A DNA stretch of 64,000 bases from Streptomyces dysideae (lineage in GTDB: Bacteria > Actinomycetota > Actinomycetes > Streptomycetales > Streptomycetaceae), in NCBI RefSeq assembly GCF_001514305.1, contig NZ_KQ949098.1, positions 93,257 to 157,256 on the forward strand. Reading direction: 5' to 3'. The notes beneath the pieces were generated by a model, which ran no database searches, was not told where the DNA came from, and worked only from the letters and a program-made list of their open reading frames with translations. This document shows, piece by piece, positions 63,637 to 64,000 of the stretch (positions are counted from its first letter, which is position 1; every line of letters starts with the position of its first letter). Both the position numbers and the translations under genes were made by a program.

Positions 63637-63697
63637 AACGGCCGCCGAAGCGGCGGCCGTTGGTTGCATACGTATGTACGGCCGCCGTCAGGCGGCC
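63637..63697 (-). promoter_or_regulatory. trpS transcription attenuator
   Basis: In the transcript four segments alternate: 1 GGCCGCC (63697-63691), 2 GGCGGCCGT (63686-63678), 3 ACGGCCGCC (63660-63652) and 4 GGCGGCCGT (63646-63638). Pairs 1:2, 2:3 and 3:4 are all possible, the 3:4 stem (11 bp, tight loop) being the terminator. A ribosome stalled at the two Trp codons would cover segment 1 and allow 2:3, the antiterminator. Slow Trp-tRNA charging therefore turns trpS on. Confidence 0.88.
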
Positions 63698-63729
63698 CAC
63701 CACAGCTGGGTGTACGTACGCGTCGTCAT
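63688..63729 (-). CDS. trpS leader peptide with tandem Trp codons
   Basis: A 13-residue peptide, MTTRTYTQLWWAA, with adjacent TGG codons at positions 10 and 11, ends inside the first hairpin of the attenuator. A TACTCT box (63742-63737) lies 7 bases before the ATG, so the message may be leaderless; the -35 is unclear. It lies 112 bp upstream of trpS. Its role is to make the ribosome pause when charged Trp-tRNA is scarce. Confidence 0.88.
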   Translation of the reverse strand: MTTRTYTQLWWAA

Positions 63730-63770
63730 GGACCCCAGAGTACGCCCGGAGGGTGCCCTCCTGACCGAAG

Positions 63771-63799
63771 TTGACACACACAGCCCCGATCCGTACTGT
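63771..63799 (+). promoter_or_regulatory. Strong consensus promoter facing right, no ORF behind it
   Basis: TTGACA (63771-63776), 17 bp, TACTGT (63794-63799) is close to the vegetative consensus. The 200 bp that follow show no convincing coding frame or ribosome site; a 72-codon frame beginning with TTG at the -35 is not credible. Back to back with the trpS leader, it probably drives a stable-RNA operon or a gene outside the window. Confidence 0.65.
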
Positions 63800-63962
63800 T
63801 CTCCGAGTTGTCCGACGTGAGCGCCGACTCCGGTCGGTCCCCGGACAGCCATTCCGCAAGTACCAACCACCACTCGACGACAGTCGGTCTGTCTGCCGTC
63901 GCGTCATTGGCATGCGTATTCGCGAAATGAGGAATCCGTGTTCGAAAGGACGCAGCCCCCGA

Positions 63963-63992
63963 TTAGCTCGGAGGCCGGGAATCCGCTAAAGT
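63963..63992 (+). promoter_or_regulatory. Second rightward promoter at the window edge
   Basis: TTAGCT (63963-63968), 18 bp, TAAAGT (63987-63992) lies 8 bases from the right end. Tandem promoters spaced about 200 bp apart without an ORF are the usual layout upstream of Streptomyces rRNA operons. The RNA itself is not in the window, so this is a suggestion. Confidence 0.4.
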
Positions 63993-64000
63993 CTCACTCG

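Noticed and set aside
63771..63989. A 72-codon plus-strand frame at the right edge
   Set aside because: It begins with TTG inside a consensus -35 box, lacks a ribosome site and is Arg-rich; the promoter reading explains the sequence better.

Overview
The window is high-GC actinobacterial DNA and almost certainly comes from a Streptomyces chromosome. The evidence is the linked sigE-cseABC, disA-radA, lsr2-clpC and panC-nadBC-coaX loci, many GTG starts, tightly overlapped stops and starts (ATGA/GTGA), and a rare TTA codon in a secondary-metabolite gene.

Region 1 (1-20930) is a compact NRPS/PKS biosynthetic cluster. A leftward arm holds a cytochrome P450, a type II thioesterase and an aldo/keto reductase, with a partial ArsR-like regulator cut by the left edge. 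A rightward arm encodes C-PCP (no A domain), PCP-C-A-PCP (A domain predicted for Val), a degenerate P450-like protein, a one-module PKS (KS-AT-carrier-TE), an MFS exporter, another P450, a second type II thioesterase, an SDR of the mycofactocin-coupled type, and a degenerate C-A-PCP protein (A domain predicted for Thr). The number and order of domains suggest that Thr is activated on the separate A-PCP protein, possibly oxidised there, and passed in trans to the A-less module. It would then be joined to Val and extended once with malonyl-CoA. I do not recognise the product; this cluster is the best candidate for an undescribed system.

Region 2 (21041-33626) is core genome: an NAD/CoA operon (DUF2520 protein, panC, nadB, nadC, coaX), small conserved proteins, a BlaI-type repressor, a GNAT N-acetyltransferase, lsr2, a conserved hypothetical, clpC with a candidate ClgR operator, and a secreted HAD phosphatase. 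Region 3 (33782-35236) is a decayed patch: a DUF1016 nuclease lacking its catalytic core and the N-terminal fragment of what looks like a NACHT-type protein. Region 4 (35619-47147) has a secreted M23 peptidase, a TetR/MFS pair sharing a large inverted-repeat operator, the sigE-cseA-cseB-cseC cell-envelope stress operon, mutY, disA and radA.

Region 5 (47356-63575) has a sigma-like/zinc-finger/BACON-like membrane protein, a Ppx-type phosphatase, a sugar isomerase-like protein, TetR, ilvD, a PQQ-propeller Ser/Thr kinase, a ~200-bp MITE-like repeat, an SH3 protein, a methyltransferase, a frameshifted SulP remnant, an ABC-2 exporter behind a leaderless operator/promoter, proC and trpS. trpS has a textbook attenuator with a Trp-Trp leader peptide. 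The right edge carries rightward promoters with no ORF, which could be the leader of a stable-RNA operon beyond the window.

Motifs, domain orders and start codons were read by eye. Family names rest on recalled family features, not on database searches.
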